From: Sanguinoderma infundibulare
Lineage: Eukaryota; Basidiomycota; Agaricomycetes; Polyporales; Polyporaceae
Length of the DNA: 64,000 bases
Assembly: GCA_032821775.1 (NCBI GenBank)
Contig: JAVLRN010000007.1
Coordinates: 2,170,001 to 2,234,000, forward strand
Direction: 5' to 3'
In this document: positions 22,105 to 34,917 of the stretch, piece by piece
Position numbering within the stretch: position 1 is the first letter of the stretch
How the letters are laid out: each line of letters opens with the position of its first letter
The notes under the pieces: generated by a model
Databases searched by the model: none
Told to the model about the DNA's origin: nothing
Seen by the model: only the letters and a program-made list of their open reading frames with translations
Translations under genes and position numbers: made by a program

Positions 22105-22827
22105 TGGACGGCGCACGCCCTCGAGCCGCTGGGAGGAGAAAATTCAAAATCTCTTCGGAACATCATGGCGGGTTCCCTATAGAGAGTCGCGTCGATGTGG
22201 CTAGACAAACGTACGATCAGCATTATTCAATTAGTAAAATGGTTCGATAAACCAAGTTTCAATCTTGCTTACCCATCACGTTGCGCAATGTGCTACTGTA
22301 ATGGCCAAGCACCAACCCTGGGAGGCCAAGCGCGACGTCGAGGGAGACATCGCGCCCAGGGCAGAAGTCGTAAATCCAGATACATTGCGCGGTACGTAGC
22401 TACGAGATACTGCCAGAAGTTATAAAAACGACATTGATCATTGTCCATCAGGTTGCGGGATGTGTACTATACGTATACGCAGCTGGCTATGGAAAGAGGG
22501 ACAGGGAGAGGAGGGGGAGAGAGGAGAGGGAGAGACAGACATCAGATGTGGAGATGTGGAGATGTGGGATGATGTTGGACGTGGACGTGGAACGGGGGAC
22601 AAGACATTGACATTACGCATGACTGATGAGTTTGAGTTTAGAAGGGACATTGGATGGCAGGAAGATATGTCGACAAGAAAGCGCGGGGAGAGAAGACGTG
22701 ACGTGACCAGAACCAAGGTATATATAAGTATATCACCCTGAGAGCGGCAGAAGGGTATCAACAGCTGTGTACAGCAGAACTGTCCAGTGAGGTCCGGGTC
22801 TGCGGGGTGCAGGATTTGAGCTCGAGC
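22105..22827. other. Intergenic with purine-rich low-complexity tract
   Basis: The region between the start of the ERG24-like relic and the 3' end of VNX1. At about 22490-22570 it holds a purine-rich run (repeated GGGAGAG and GAGATGTGG units), the only notable pattern. No gene recognised. Confidence 0.5.
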
Positions 22828-25800
22828 TCAGTGGAGGAAAGACCCGACCGACTGAACGAGCGTCTGGAAGTAGCCACCGAGCATCTCGTCTTCTTCAGAT
22901 CGGTTGGGCGCGTAGTAAAAGCCGGAGAGCAACACCAGGTAGGAGAGAATGAGGATGCTACCGCGGTGGTAGTTACTCTTCGCCTCGATGTAGGTGTAGG
23001 TCATCAAGAACACCGAAAGGATGATGGCGACGACGTCCCAGCGGGGGAAAATCAGGCTGCGACCAATGTCAGCACGATATCGTCCAGTTGCAGATGGAGG
23101 AGCCACTTACGTGAAAGTTTCAGCAACAGAACCCATCCTCTCAGGAGCATACCAAGCAGAAAACGCGACCATGGCCGGGATCTGGAGCAAACAGACCTGA
23201 AGGGCGTATGCGGAACCAATCTCCATACTGAAGGTGGAGCGTCAGCAACGCATCACACTAGGCAAAGCGAATCGTCTCACCTCAGCGCAATGTTACCATT
23301 CATCGCGAACGAGATAGCGTTCATGAACTCCGTCGTGTTCGGGACAAGCGCAAACAAGGTAACACCAAGGAACTTCTCGTCGATACCAGAGCCATCCAGG
23401 ATGACATCCACGACATCAACGAGGATCTCTGTATACCCAAGAGGTGTCAGCCGTTGGCTCGCGTTAGGCCTACATAACACATGGATCACTCACCAGCAAT
23501 GATAGCATACAGCGCCGTGCACGCCAACAGCACGCTCGCACTCGTCGCTCGACTCCATGATGGTGCGTCGTGCCCACCATGTCCCGCATCGATCTCCGCA
23601 CCAGACGTCCTCGGGTGCGCGGGCGAGCGTGAGTGGTGCTGCTGGTGGCGGAGGGCGCTCACAGTAGCGACGGCGACCGCACGCGTGAACTCGTCCGTGG
23701 TAAGGCTTCCCGGAAGCTGAAGAGGTTGAATGCCCGAGTCCTTGATCGCATGGTCGACACTCTCCATAATGGGGGTGAAGCCTGGAGCATTGACGACCGG
23801 AGGGTTCGCGTACGAGATCCGACGAGGGAGCGCCGGCTGAGCAAGGGATGAAGGTACACTTGCCTGCAGCGCGGGATGCGTCGAATCCGTGGGGGACACG
23901 GGCTCGTGGACGCGAGGAACCGGGGTCTCACTCCGCGACGGCGAAGCGCTCTCGATCGTCAAACCGCTCGGCTTGTGATGCAACGTCTGCTTGTTATGTA
24001 CTCCGGGGACAAGGCGGTGATACAGCGACATGCGGTTGCTCGGAGCAGCGATCTCGTGAGGGTGGAGGAGTTGCTGAGGGTTTTGCCAGATCTGGCTGGC
24101 GTGTGTGCGCAACGAGAACCACAAACCAATAAGGTAAGACTGCGATGGTACCGTCAATGCGGTTACGTGGTACAATGATTGTCAGGACTCACCAAGAGGA
24201 GGACGACGGCGCAGAAATACATCAAGCTCTTGACCGTGGACTGGTAGAAAGGGTCGTCCGCCGGTTCAGGGTGCTTGTAGTAACAGTGCTGGCAAACCCA
24301 AGGTCTGGTCAAGGATGACTCGTCGTCTGAAGGACATCCGTCGCAAATGAGTTCAAACTAGAGACGTGCGTTAGTTGTGGTACAAGACGTGTAGATAATG
24401 AAGCTACGCACACTACCATAGGTCTGATAGAACAACGTAGGGGCGATGGTGCCAATGAACGCCATGATGAGCAGCATGCTGGTAACGCCCGCACTCTTGG
24501 CATTGAACTTCAGCTCCTTTCCCCTCACCGCACCACTGACCATACTCATCCCAGGCATCAAAAGGACACCGGCGAGCAAGCTACCGACAATGGAGCCCTC
24601 GACGAGGTGGCCTTTGCTCTGGGTGAGGGCAATGGCGTAAAGTATGATTTCGATAATGGAACCGAAAGTTGCGTTGATGACCGCGCCCATGCCAATGGAC
24701 GATTGGGCAGAAATCGAGGCGACGGCCATTCCAATGAAGTACGAAAGAGGAATGACCGACGCCAGACTCATCAAGAAGATGAGTGCACGGGAGGTGATGA
24801 ATGCAAGGAATGCTGGGACATGCTTTCCTTGGTGCTCCCAACGCTCGACCAACGGCAGCAAGACGATGCCGTCTATGATGGCGAAGAGTACGAAGGGAAG
24901 AAGGTTGACAAAGATGATGTTAACGCCGCCGACAGTGTACTTGTAGTACTTCCAGCCCCACGCGGTGTATGTACACAGAAGGACGGTGGAGGTCGGGGAA
25001 CCGGATGGGGCGGCCTGACCAGCGGCGAGCCTGGGATGCTTGAAAGCCACCGGGGTTGCTTCGACATCGCGACCTTCCTCCCCTTGACGGACCTCTTCTC
25101 CGTCCTCGGCCACAGGGATAAAGGGCGCGGAGCAGAAGCGGATAGACGTCGGGTGCTCGAAGAGATGCGTGATGAGGGCCCAGTTGAGCCTCGCCATGGG
25201 AATGGTGAAGATGAAGAACCAGCAGACGAGGGAGACCAAGAGAAGAAGAGGTGCGATAAGAGTGATCAACGCAAGCCAGAAACATGCCTTGCCGAGCCAA
25301 TACTCTGCCTTGTTGTCGTTGACGATGTTGACACCGTACGTATTGCTGACGGTGGCACCGTACGACTTTGCAGGGTGAGGAGGAGGACGGGTTGGATCGC
25401 CGTTCTGGTGGCCAAGGAGGGATGTGCTCGCAGTGGGGACACCGGCCCATGAGGCCGAGCTGGCCTCCTGGATTATCGGATGGCGAGGGGTTATTGTCGA
25501 GTAGGCAGACCGAGAGACTTCGGATAATTCTGGGGCATGGGCATCCTCTGCGAAGTGCTCACTGCGAGCGGAATCGGGGAGAACGGCCTGTTCCTCGTCA
25601 TCGGGAAGAGCACCAAGGTCGCCCTCGACGTACTTGCCAAACGGCCATGCGATGTACCATCCGAGACCGAAGACGAGGGTCGAATAGTGTTTGCCGCCTT
25701 TGGGAATAAGGAAAAGGACGGCGGAGACGACAAAGAAGCTGAGCGCGAGCCACCACCCAAACGCGATAAGCCAGAAGATGTTGCCAGGGAGGAGGTGGCG

Positions 25801-26421
25801 CTCGGCCTGAGCACTGGGGACCGAGTGCAGCGCCTGGTCGGCGTACTTTGTGACTGAGCGCTGCTTCTTGTACAAGGCCGGCTTCCAGATGGGGAGACCG
25901 AAAGGGTGCTCGACGTTGATGAGAGACTGCCGGTCCTTGAGGGTGATTGGATCCTCCTCGTGGTCCTCGTCCTCATCTTCATCGGCCGCGCGGGCATCGC
26001 CAGGCTGAGGGGTGTCGTTGCCTGACGAGCTGTCGTTGTCGTCCCCCGAGCCCGAGCCATCCTCGTTTTCCTCGTTCAGCGCCTGCCCCTCGTCGCTGTA
26101 ACCCCTTGTCGTCGTCGCATGGGAGCTGGTGAGGCTGGTGCTGCGTGCGCCCCTGCGCCTGGTGGTCGAGCTGGACGAAAGGTTCCTGGTGGCAGCACTC
26201 GGGTTCGCGGAGTGGCCGCGGCGCGGGGTGGGGGAGACGGGGCGCTGTGTGAAGTAGGACGTACCCTGGTGGTGATGGGAGGGAGTGTCGGGGATGGACC
26301 ACTGGGAACTGTGGCTCATACTACGGTAAAGCGGCCCTCGGGGACCTGCCGTGGGTGCGGGGCTGCCCAACCCGGAATCGTCCTGCTCGGGCTCGGACGA
26401 GTAGTGTGCGCCGCTCGCCAT
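22828..26421 (-). CDS. VNX1: Vacuolar cation/H+ antiporter, VNX1-like (CAX family)
   Basis: A large first exon plus several short ones give roughly 950-1000 residues. The N-terminus is a long, disordered, acidic Ser-rich tail. Then come [20 protein letters not shown] and [20 protein letters not shown], the conserved pre-membrane segment of Vnx1-type proteins. There are about 11-13 membrane helices. The CAX repeats are seen as [20 protein letters not shown] in the first half and [20 protein letters not shown] in the second, separated by a long cytosolic loop with Ser/Pro-rich sequence. An [15 protein letters not shown] segment with a CxxC pair lies between helices. In yeast Vnx1 moves Na+ and K+ into the vacuole in exchange for protons. 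Start at 26421 ([15 protein letters not shown]); the frame stays open to an upstream ATG at 26568. Confidence 0.9.
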
Positions 26422-27323
26422 CGTGGATGGGGGTTGGGATCCGTTGGGATGAGAGCGACGTCGAGGAAGAATCTGAGCCTGCAGACGGTTAAACGGAACG
26501 AGGGCAAGATGCGACGCGCTTCCAGTTCGCGTCTCGACGCTCGGCACTCCGACGTCACTCCCCACCAATCAGCGCCCGTGCCCAGACACTTGCTCTCAAC
26601 TCTCCTTTGCAGGATCCCCCAGACGTCAATCTGTCCCCACCGAGCCCACCACCCCGTTTCGTCCTTGTCTGCCACCCAGACCAGCGCAGGCCAAGTACTA
26701 TTATTCAGTTTCAGGTGAAACGCTTTTATTGCCTGTATCTACCCGAAGGCGTATCTAGTAGAGTAGTACTCCACCCGAAGGCGGTCAGCCGCGCTTGGTA
26801 CGCAGTCAGGTAAAAAATAACCCCGACTGTGCCATAAGAGCGAGTCCGAAAATTCGTCACCGAAAACCTGCGAGGAAATGCATTGCCGGACAGAGTGTGT
26901 GACCACAAGCCCGTTGTGATTACTTACCTGCATGTCCATGTCAACCCCAAGCATGGGGACACTTCCATCCGAGATCCTCTCTACTCTTGTCCACTTGCTT
27001 ATGCATGCCCCCCAACATCGATGACCCCGCAGAGACAACTCGACTCTACCTAGGCATCATATCGACATTTCCCCGCCGAGCCGTCACGGGCCGCGCATAG
27101 TATCCGGTACGCATTCATAAAGAAAAACCTCATACCATCGCACACACCCGTCTACAATAGCCAAAACGCAAGCAATATACGCTACATGTCGGCCGGCCCG
27201 TCTTCAAGCGGGGGCAAACAACGTATCCAAAGAGGAAAGCATGGAAGATAATAATACACCTAATGATACAGCACTACCTTCATTTGCTACAACAAGAAGA
27301 TCGTAGTTTGATCCACTCGCCAC
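26422..27323. other. VNX1 promoter and DDB1 3' region
   Basis: 0.9 kb that carries the promoter of VNX1 (near 26.4-26.9 kb) and the downstream region of DDB1. No gene-like frame. A short repeated CACCCGAAGGCG / TACCCGAAGGCG pair at about 26740 and 26771 is the only pattern noted. Confidence 0.45.
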
Positions 27324-30300
27324 TCAATGCAGACTTTGCATCTGCACGAGCACGTCTCTAACGGTGCCGATGGGCAGCGTGACGCGCTCCGCCTCGATCT
27401 CGCCTTCCATGAACTGCTCCGGGTGGGGATGCGTCAGGAACTGCTCCAAGAAGTCGCCATCCAGGAAGCCGTACGAGGCCTCGGCGTCCGTGTGCCCGCG
27501 AGGGGTCGCCGGAGCTCGCAACCTGTGACACCCAAAGCCTTAGATCCCTTGAAGGAAAGAGGTTGGAATGAAGAAACATACGTGGTGTGGTTATCACCGC
27601 CTGGTCCCGTCAGGGTCTTCGCCATGTTGCGTTGCAGCGCAGTCATGTGCAGCGACGTGACGTCGTTCATGTCCATGATCGCGCCTATCCGACCGGATGC
27701 CGTGAAGAATACATGGCTCGCCTTCACTGTCTGGTCTTCGGCGACGTCTATCGATGACAATGTACCTGCGCAAACAACGGATCAGCACCAAAAGTCCACA
27801 TCGAAGTCAGTGTAACTAGTCACGAACCCTTCAGGAACTTGTTCACGACGTCGTTGAGATGGTAGACGCCATCCTTCTCGAGGTCCGTGCGCCGCGGCGT
27901 CCTCTGCAACGAGAATGAAAAGAGGTTGCAGTCGGTCTGAAAGGACAGTGTTAGCTGTGCCAAGCAAAGGGAACTCAGCGACGTACATTTGCACCGATGA
28001 TACCATTGCCAGTCCCCTCGATTGCCATGGGCCACAGCGGACCATAATCACGCGCGACACTCTCCAGCCGTCGCCGCGCCTCGTTCCACTTCAACACAGA
28101 CACGGAGCTGATTGCATCACCGACGAGTATATATTCCCCATCTACAGCTAGATTGGTCACGAAGTGGTTGTGGTTCCATTCCGTGACCTTCTCCAGCAAT
28201 AGAAGAGTCAGCTCCCCTGCGAGATTCTCGGTAGTTTTGAAGAGCACGACCTGCATGGTACTCCTCAGCAATGAGACGCCATTTAGAGCCTATCAGGCAT
28301 ACCGAGGTGTTGATCGCCGCAACGATGTGGTGTTCAGAGAGATGCGCGAGCGCATACACGCAGCCCTCTACTTCCTTGGACGCGAGCGTATGCAGAGAGC
28401 GCACGCTCAAGCTCCGCCCTCCCTCGTTCTGCGAGACAGAAAACATCAGGATCCTGCCTTTTGATGGCTCCCTCTCCTCCGGGCGGATATACGCTGTCCC
28501 AAGGACCAGCGCAGGTGAAGACCCCGACCCATTCGTCGGAAGCGACAAAATCGAGGTCGGCTCCTCCTCGATATGGCACAAGAAGTTGTGTAGCTCTGCC
28601 CATCCGTGAGAAGACGAACAAAAGAAAGGATGCGCGGGGAACGTACGTTGGAACGAATGCGCGTCCAGCAGCTTTAATGAACCCGTAGTCTCCTCATAGT
28701 CACCGATCCTGTTCGGCGCGACCCGCGTGCACGCAACTCCGAACACGCCTTGTCCGGCATGGTAAGCCAGCTTCCTCGGGCTGTCTAACCCGAGGGATAT
28801 CTGGGATGACGGTCAATACACTTGGACGCGTAAGGTTACGCAGGCCACGAAAGCGCAAGCACACCCACCGATCGGATCTGCATCTTGTCCAAACCCCGCA
28901 CGGTCCCAATTAGCAGCCCCGAAGAGGTCGCGATAGTCAGACACGAGGGGAACGTAGTCGTGTTAAGAGTCACACCTCTGACCATGTCCTGTATCGATCA
29001 AAGCTCATCAGTCTCCCACCGAAACCTGAGGCTGAGAAGGACCGAACCCACCTTGACGGACACAGGTGAGGGACGGACCCTCTGTCTGTCCCAGAACAGC
29101 ACGCTCGAGCGCGTGCCGCTCGCGAACACGACCGTCCTCCCATCATTCGCGCACACCGACAAGCTCGTGGGCGCGTTCCCCAACGAGCTCTGCTTCCTGT
29201 CGTGCAGCCTCCCGTCCCTCAGCGCGTACGTTACCAGTGTACCGTCGGCGAGGCCCACGAGGAGATGCGGGCGAAACTCGGGGTCCTTTGGACGCATCCC
29301 GGTCCCGAAGTTGTGCAAGAGCACCGCGCGCGGCAGCGTCGGCATGATGGCGTCGCATATGGTCTGAAGTGGGGGTTTGGAGTCAAGCGCGAGGACCTCG
29401 ACCTTGTTTGAACCCCAGAAGGAGACCGCTATCGCACTCGCGTAGTTTTTGGACGGGTCGTACGGCTGGCAGGAGATGGCGCATATCTCGTCTGGGAAGT
29501 CGCGCGTCCTGCACAACTCACGCATCAGTCAGCCTGCACCAAGCACCTGTTGCACTTCACGACACTCACTGCAACAGCTGCAAGGTGTCCGCAGGGCCCA
29601 GATTGAAGAGCGCCAGACGACCTCGGCCGGCACGGCCTCCACTCAGACCAACGACAAACTGGCTTGGGCTCATCGCGGCGGCAACGATCTGGCGCCCCGT
29701 ATACTCTCCGCCCAGCGTCTCGGGGTACCAGCCCTCTCCGACCTTCGTGAATGCGAGCAGCGCAAGCTCGTACTCGACCAGCTGGATGCCCTCCGTTGTG
29801 ATCTGCACAATCAGCGACGACGGCACGTACGACGACATTCCCATTGCTGAGACCACCCGGCGCGGACTGTTCCCAACGGCAAGTGTCGGCACCTTGTTAG
29901 TGAAGCCACCAACTGATGGGTCAAGGTGCGCGATCGCGTCCTTGCCCTCGAACGCGAAGACATGCGTCTCGCGTAACGTTGAGACGACAAGATGGGAATG
30001 GATCCTGCAGATTGTGAGCATCATGGAGGCGCGACTCCGCGGTCGACTCACAGTTCCGCAGAGTGCGTCTTGACCGGCCAAATGTCCGTGATGCCAGTCA
30101 GGCCGTCCAACCTCGCCTGCTCCTGGAAATCCGCCTCCGTCCGGATGACGCGCAGCGACCCGCTGTTGCGCGCGCCGGAACAAGTGATCACTTGCGGCTA
30201 TATGCGCGCAATCCAGTCAGTTAGGGACACACCCACTACGTGCCCTCACAACGATCCTACCTGCCCGCTTCCGTCAATATCCGCAAGCGCTGCGTCCATG

Positions 30301-31933
30301 ATAGGCGCGATGTTGTCGTAGTTCTGTAAGACTTCCAGAAACGTGCCATTGGTCTTCACGACCCTGCCTTCGTACGCCGATGCGCTTTCCAGATCGCCAG
30401 CCGTCGCCTTGCCTTTGCCTTTATCAGAGGGCACGAGCGACGAGGGTGATACAGACGACACGCCCTGGGGAATGGGCAACGTGTCCACGGTCACGTTCGC
30501 AATCGGAGCCGGGTGTATGCGCAACAGCTGCGAGTCTCCGTAGTGCGAACCGAGATAAAGTACATTCGACGATAGGTACGATAAGCATGTTGGGGACGAC
30601 GCCTGCGCGGCCGTTTGAGCGAAAATGTCTTCATCGCGCGAGCAGTGAAAACGCACCTCGCCAAGGGGAATGAGGTTCAGACACATCTTGCTATCGTCGA
30701 ACGCGGCCATCGCGAGCCGTCCGTAAGCGTCTCCAAGGATAACCCGCCGACGTCCCTCGTCCACAGCACTCCACCTAGACAACATACGCGCCAACTCAGC
30801 GCGCGTACAGTATGTCAGCAAACCGGCCCCTACTCACGCAGTGACCGCGGCCCAGGGCCACTTCACGGTTGCGCGGGGCTTTATCCGCCTCGACTCACGC
30901 TCCTTCTCCTTCTTCTTTGCCTCCAGCGCCGTGGCATCGTCCTCGCTCGCGAGGCGCTTGCTCAGCCGTCGCTGCTTCTCCTTGCGCGTGTCCTGTTGAT
31001 CCTGCGTCGAGTGCTCGTAGAAGAGAATCTTGCGGCCCCCGAGGATAAGTACTCCACCGCGGTGTGCGGGCGCCTCATCGTCCCCTTCTAGATCTTCTCC
31101 TGCTAAATGGCGAGGGATGGGAACTAGCATGAGAGGCGAATCGAGCAAGGGGAACGTCTTGCTGGACAAGGTGGTCGTGAGCAGGAGGTTTGTGTGCGCA
31201 GGGGAGAGTTCGACTTCATCGAGGTCGACGTCCCGGCAAAGAAGTTGAATCTGGTTGCGATGGTTGAGGTGCAGGAGAGCGAGAGTGTAGCGGTCATGCT
31301 GTGTTGTGTACAGGAAGGTGAATGCGAGAAGGTTGAGTTCAGGAAGGCTGAAAGTAACGGTAAGGACGGTTAAAGATCGAGCGCATGCTGCAAATAAAAT
31401 ACACGCACGAGACATCAAACGCGGTGTCGAATTTCCCATCGGTCAAGGTTGCAACTTTGAGCTTGCCCGTGTAGCAACTGACGACGACGACCTTTCCAGA
31501 GGGATCCACTTGAAAGTCCGTCACGAACTCTGCTTGCCGCGCTGTCCTGTCCGCCAGAGAACTGTGGCCCACCGGCGCGAGGGACGCAATGCCATCCACG
31601 ACGTGGTATGCAAGAAGGATAAGCTTAGGGTCTGGATGGTCTGTCATAACCAAAATATGCGTCCGTCCTTCCTGCAACATCGAGTAAAACCATGTCGCTG
31701 TTCGCAATGAGATGCATTGGACATACTTTGGCTGGAACGGCATGTAGCCCCACAACCCTCCCCCATATATCCAACCCACATTCGCGCTTGAGGCCCTCCG
31801 GCTGGAGTGAATACACCTCAAGCTTGTCCGTTTTCGCGACAACCAAGAACTCCAGCCCCGGATCCGGCGTCAGAGTACATTTGAGCGAGCGCGATACGGA
31901 GGAGGAAGGGTGGAAGGTGCCGACGACGCGCAT
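27324..31933 (-). CDS. DDB1: DNA damage-binding protein 1 (DDB1), CPSF-A beta-propeller protein
   Basis: A long minus-strand gene with more than ten exons. It starts near MRVVGTFHPSSSVSRSLKCT, with LEFLVVAKTDKLEVYSLQPE, the first blades of the triple propeller. The middle holds VITCSGARNSGSLRVIR, the well-conserved joint of propeller B and C. The end reads YGFLDGDFLEQFLTHPHPEQ and a helical tail VRDVLVQMQSLH, as in DDB1 rather than RSE1 or CFT1. DDB1 is the adaptor that links CUL4 to substrate receptors. In fungi it also serves heterochromatin (with DIM5-type complexes), nucleotide excision repair and checkpoint control. The start at 31933 is the first ATG giving the conserved N-terminus. The frame continues upstream, so a longer N-terminus is possible. 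A candidate MITE lies about 240 bp upstream. Confidence 0.9.
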
Positions 31934-32171
31934 ATTGCCCAGATGCCCTCCCCGTGCCTCAGCGTCGACGACTAGATGATATAGAGATAGAAAGCAGGCT
32001 GAAAGAGCATCCGATAGGACCAGTGAAGGCGAGGGAGACCTCAAGTCGATTGCGCCGAGCACCTTATAAACGACGAACGTCACCTTTTCCCGATCGGGCT
32101 CACCCGGGCCGGGCATCCGACGATATCGCAGCGCGGCTATATCGGGGCTGCCAGAACATGGCACCCTTCAC

Positions 32172-32648
32172 CATCAGCAAAAGTGCATTTCAAGCGGGCT
32201 CAAGCGGGCTTGAGTGGGATTGGACCAATTGGCGCCAATTGCACCGATTGGGCCGATTTCTCAGGCCAGGCCCACTGAGTTTAATCTAATCCCGCTCAAG
32301 CGCGCTTGAGCCCGTTTGAGCCCAATGCACCCCAATCGAATCCGATTGCTAAACGCCCAAAGTGGGCCGTAAGCGCACATAATTGCCTTCGAGCTGGTAG
32401 GGGCTCACTCAATGTTATGGGCATTGAAACTTTGCACAGGTATAAGGTAATGGATATAGTTGAAGGATATTGCAGGAAAACGGGACAAGCTGTGCCCTCG
32501 GAACTGCTCTCAAATCGTGCCAATTGGCTTCAATTGGCTTCAAACGGGCTCAAGCCCGATTGAAGCCGATTGGCGCCAATCATGCCAATTTTGGGTCGCA
32601 GACCCAATTGAGCCAATTTTATCCGAGCGTTTTGCACTTTTGCTGATG
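32172..32648. mobile_element. Candidate MITE with 16-bp terminal inverted repeats
   Basis: The left end CATCAGCAAAAGTGCA (32172-32187) is exactly inverted at 32633-32648 (TGCACTTTTGCTGATG). The 477-bp interior has no gene and is built of short inverted and direct motifs: CAAGCGGGCT twice in a row, CTCAAGCGCGCTTGAG (a perfect palindrome at about 32296), TGGCTTCAAT repeated, and several GATTGG / CAATTGG boxes. This is typical of a small non-autonomous DNA transposon that can fold on itself. I cannot identify a clear target duplication longer than AT, so the superfamily is open. It sits in the upstream region of DDB1. Confidence 0.65.
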
Positions 32649-33011
32649 TGACTCCAGTGCGCATAATGCCGCGAACACAGAGTGGTTAACCGTCATACAG
32701 GTCAGTCTGCACCAAATGGCATGAACATCACGCGGTGGTCGCATTTTCAAGTTCGTGTCCAAGTTGTCAGTCTCGTAGCACTGGGCCCTGGCAGTAAACC
32801 TTGCAGCAGCCTTCAAACCGTGTCGCTCTCGTAGCAAAATCATAAGTGAGCGAGTACTACTATAGGTATGGTGTCATGAACTATAATTATGGTACATTAA
32901 TCAAGGATAGGCACAACACGCATACATACATACAACCTAGTAGTACATAGGCCCTACACACAGGATCGGCATATCGACGCGCGCAAACCAACGCACTTCG
33001 CTGGACCCATG
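32649..33011. other. Intergenic beside the MITE
   Basis: 0.36 kb between the right MITE end and the 3' end of the next gene. It is AT-richer than its surroundings near 32850-32950 and holds no recognisable feature. Confidence 0.45.
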
Positions 33012-34917
33012 CTACCCATCCTCATCCAAACGGACCTTCCGATCCCGGTCCTCCCCAAGCCGCAGCGGCGTAAATTCGTACCACTCCTCCTGCGGTTTGG
33101 GGCGCCGTGTGGGTCCGATGACGTGCCGGACGGGCGCCGCCAACGACCTGCGGGGGACCTGGATTTCCTCGCCGCGGTCGTCGTGCACGACCCTCTGTTC
33201 CTGGACGGTGATGTTGAAGGGCGCGCAGGGCGAGTTCGGGCTGCTGCTGTGCCCGTGGTAGTCGGCGAACTCGACGGGCGACTCGGGGCGTCGACGGATG
33301 GAGCTGATATTGATGGAGGTCAAGTCGAACGATGAGCCGAAGCTCTCTTGCTTGTCGGCGGAGCGCTTGAGGTGCAGGGTTATGCGAGACATCATCGCGA
33401 CGGTCAGACTGTTTGATGATAAGTGATAAGGTGATCAGTCTCTCGGAGTGTATCGTTAGCTGTCGTCAGGTTGGACTCACAGGTATTCCATTCTATCAGC
33501 AGTCGAGACGTCAGTCGGTGTACAGGCGTGATGGCATGATGATGTGAGACGTACTGCGCGCAGATGTTCTGGAGGCCCGGTGGAGCGAACGCGATCATCA
33601 ACGTCAAGACGAGTGTCACAACGAAGATTACGCTGAAGGCCACCAGTCCATATGAGCCATGTCTCCACAGGGTTTCATCGAAAGTGGTTGACAGCAAACA
33701 CACCTGTAGTACATCACACCCTCCTGGAGCAAAATCCGCATCGTGCGCCCCACTGTCGGGTTCCGGATCCCGCTGTACGTGCGATACGTCGTAAGGACCA
33801 GAACGATAGTGTCGTAAACAAGCGGCGTCCAGGCAGAAGCGGCGGCTGCAACACCCTTACTGTAGAACCCAACAATCCATCAGCTTCGAGAACTTGGAAG
33901 TAGTACACGAGCTTAACACTAGCACTTTGGTTGGGTCGAAAATCATCGTGCACACTTGAAGCTCTGGACCGTCAGTGTGAAATAACCGTAAGCGCACAGT
34001 GTCTGGCATCTCCCGTACCTTTAACTCCTTCGCTATGGTTTACAGCTGGGTGAAAGAGGACATCAGCACGCGCGTTACTGGACACGAACAAACCAAGAGG
34101 CCGCACCGATTCCGTTCGTGAGGAGCCACGCATTCGTACCGAACTCACAGCAGAAAATGACAGCGACGAACGCAACGACGGTCTTCCTCTTCTCGTACAT
34201 GGCGTATATTCGGAGGAGCATCATGAGTGCTGCGACGTTGACGCCGATCACGGTCGCCGCGCCTTCGAAGCGCACAAAGTGCGCGCATCTCGAGGCGTGT
34301 CAGCATATGACCGCGACAAGAATAAGGCCCATAGCACGCACTTCTCGTGATCGAAAGTGTTGGAGAAATAGGCTGGAAGAGCGCAGGACTCGTGAGATTG
34401 AGAACGCGGGCTCTCGAGGCCAGGGAAACGCACCGTATAAGTTACCGACGAACGCTAGCGGTGTCAGGTAACGATTCTATGTTATGGGCTCAGCAAACCC
34501 GGGCACTCGCATACTCCATATAGCGCCCACGTACGAGAATGAATAGCCAAATGACTAAAACAGGCTAACATCAGCGCAGAATCCTAACCACCGCGAAGAT
34601 GTACGCACGTGGACTCCGCTTTCTCTTCTGCCATATGTACTTCACTTCGTCGTCGAACGTGAGGAGGTGGTCCCAGATCAGCACGGTGTAGCTCGCCAAG
34701 CCCACGTACTGACCCACACAAAATAATGTGGAGCACGTCAGTGGACAATCACTGGCGAGCGACTAAATATACGCTCACGAAGGTAGTCATTCTGTGATGG
34801 CGTAGCCCCAACCGATCGACATTAAAATGTCAGCACCAAATTATCGATCAAAGAGCGCGGGAGCAAATCTCCAAAGCCTGCGAGGGGTTCGACGTACAGT
34901 TGAGACTCCTCCGTCAT
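33012..34917 (-). CDS. DUF6533 multi-pass membrane protein (second copy)
   Basis: About eight short exons. The first, MTEESQL, splices to MTTF and then YVGLASYTVLIWDHLLTFDD and EVKYIWQKRKRSP, the DUF6533 signature. Later helices are seen in AAWFVR reading back through MLLRIYAMYEKRKTVVAFVA, and in GSYGLVAFSVIFVVTLVLTL. The cytosolic tail (RRPESPVEFADYHGHSSSPN, ending RKVRLDEDG) is hydrophilic. The function of the family is unknown; the topology suggests a seven-helix membrane protein. It shares only the family with the 18.8-20.6 kb gene, not close sequence, so the two are old paralogs rather than a recent duplication. Exon borders are approximate. Confidence 0.78.

Noticed and set aside
27324..31933. 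RSE1 or CFT1 as the identity of the CPSF-A family gene
   Set aside because: The C-terminal sequence GFLDGDFLEQFL, the SGARNSGSLRVIR joint and the overall size agree better with DDB1.
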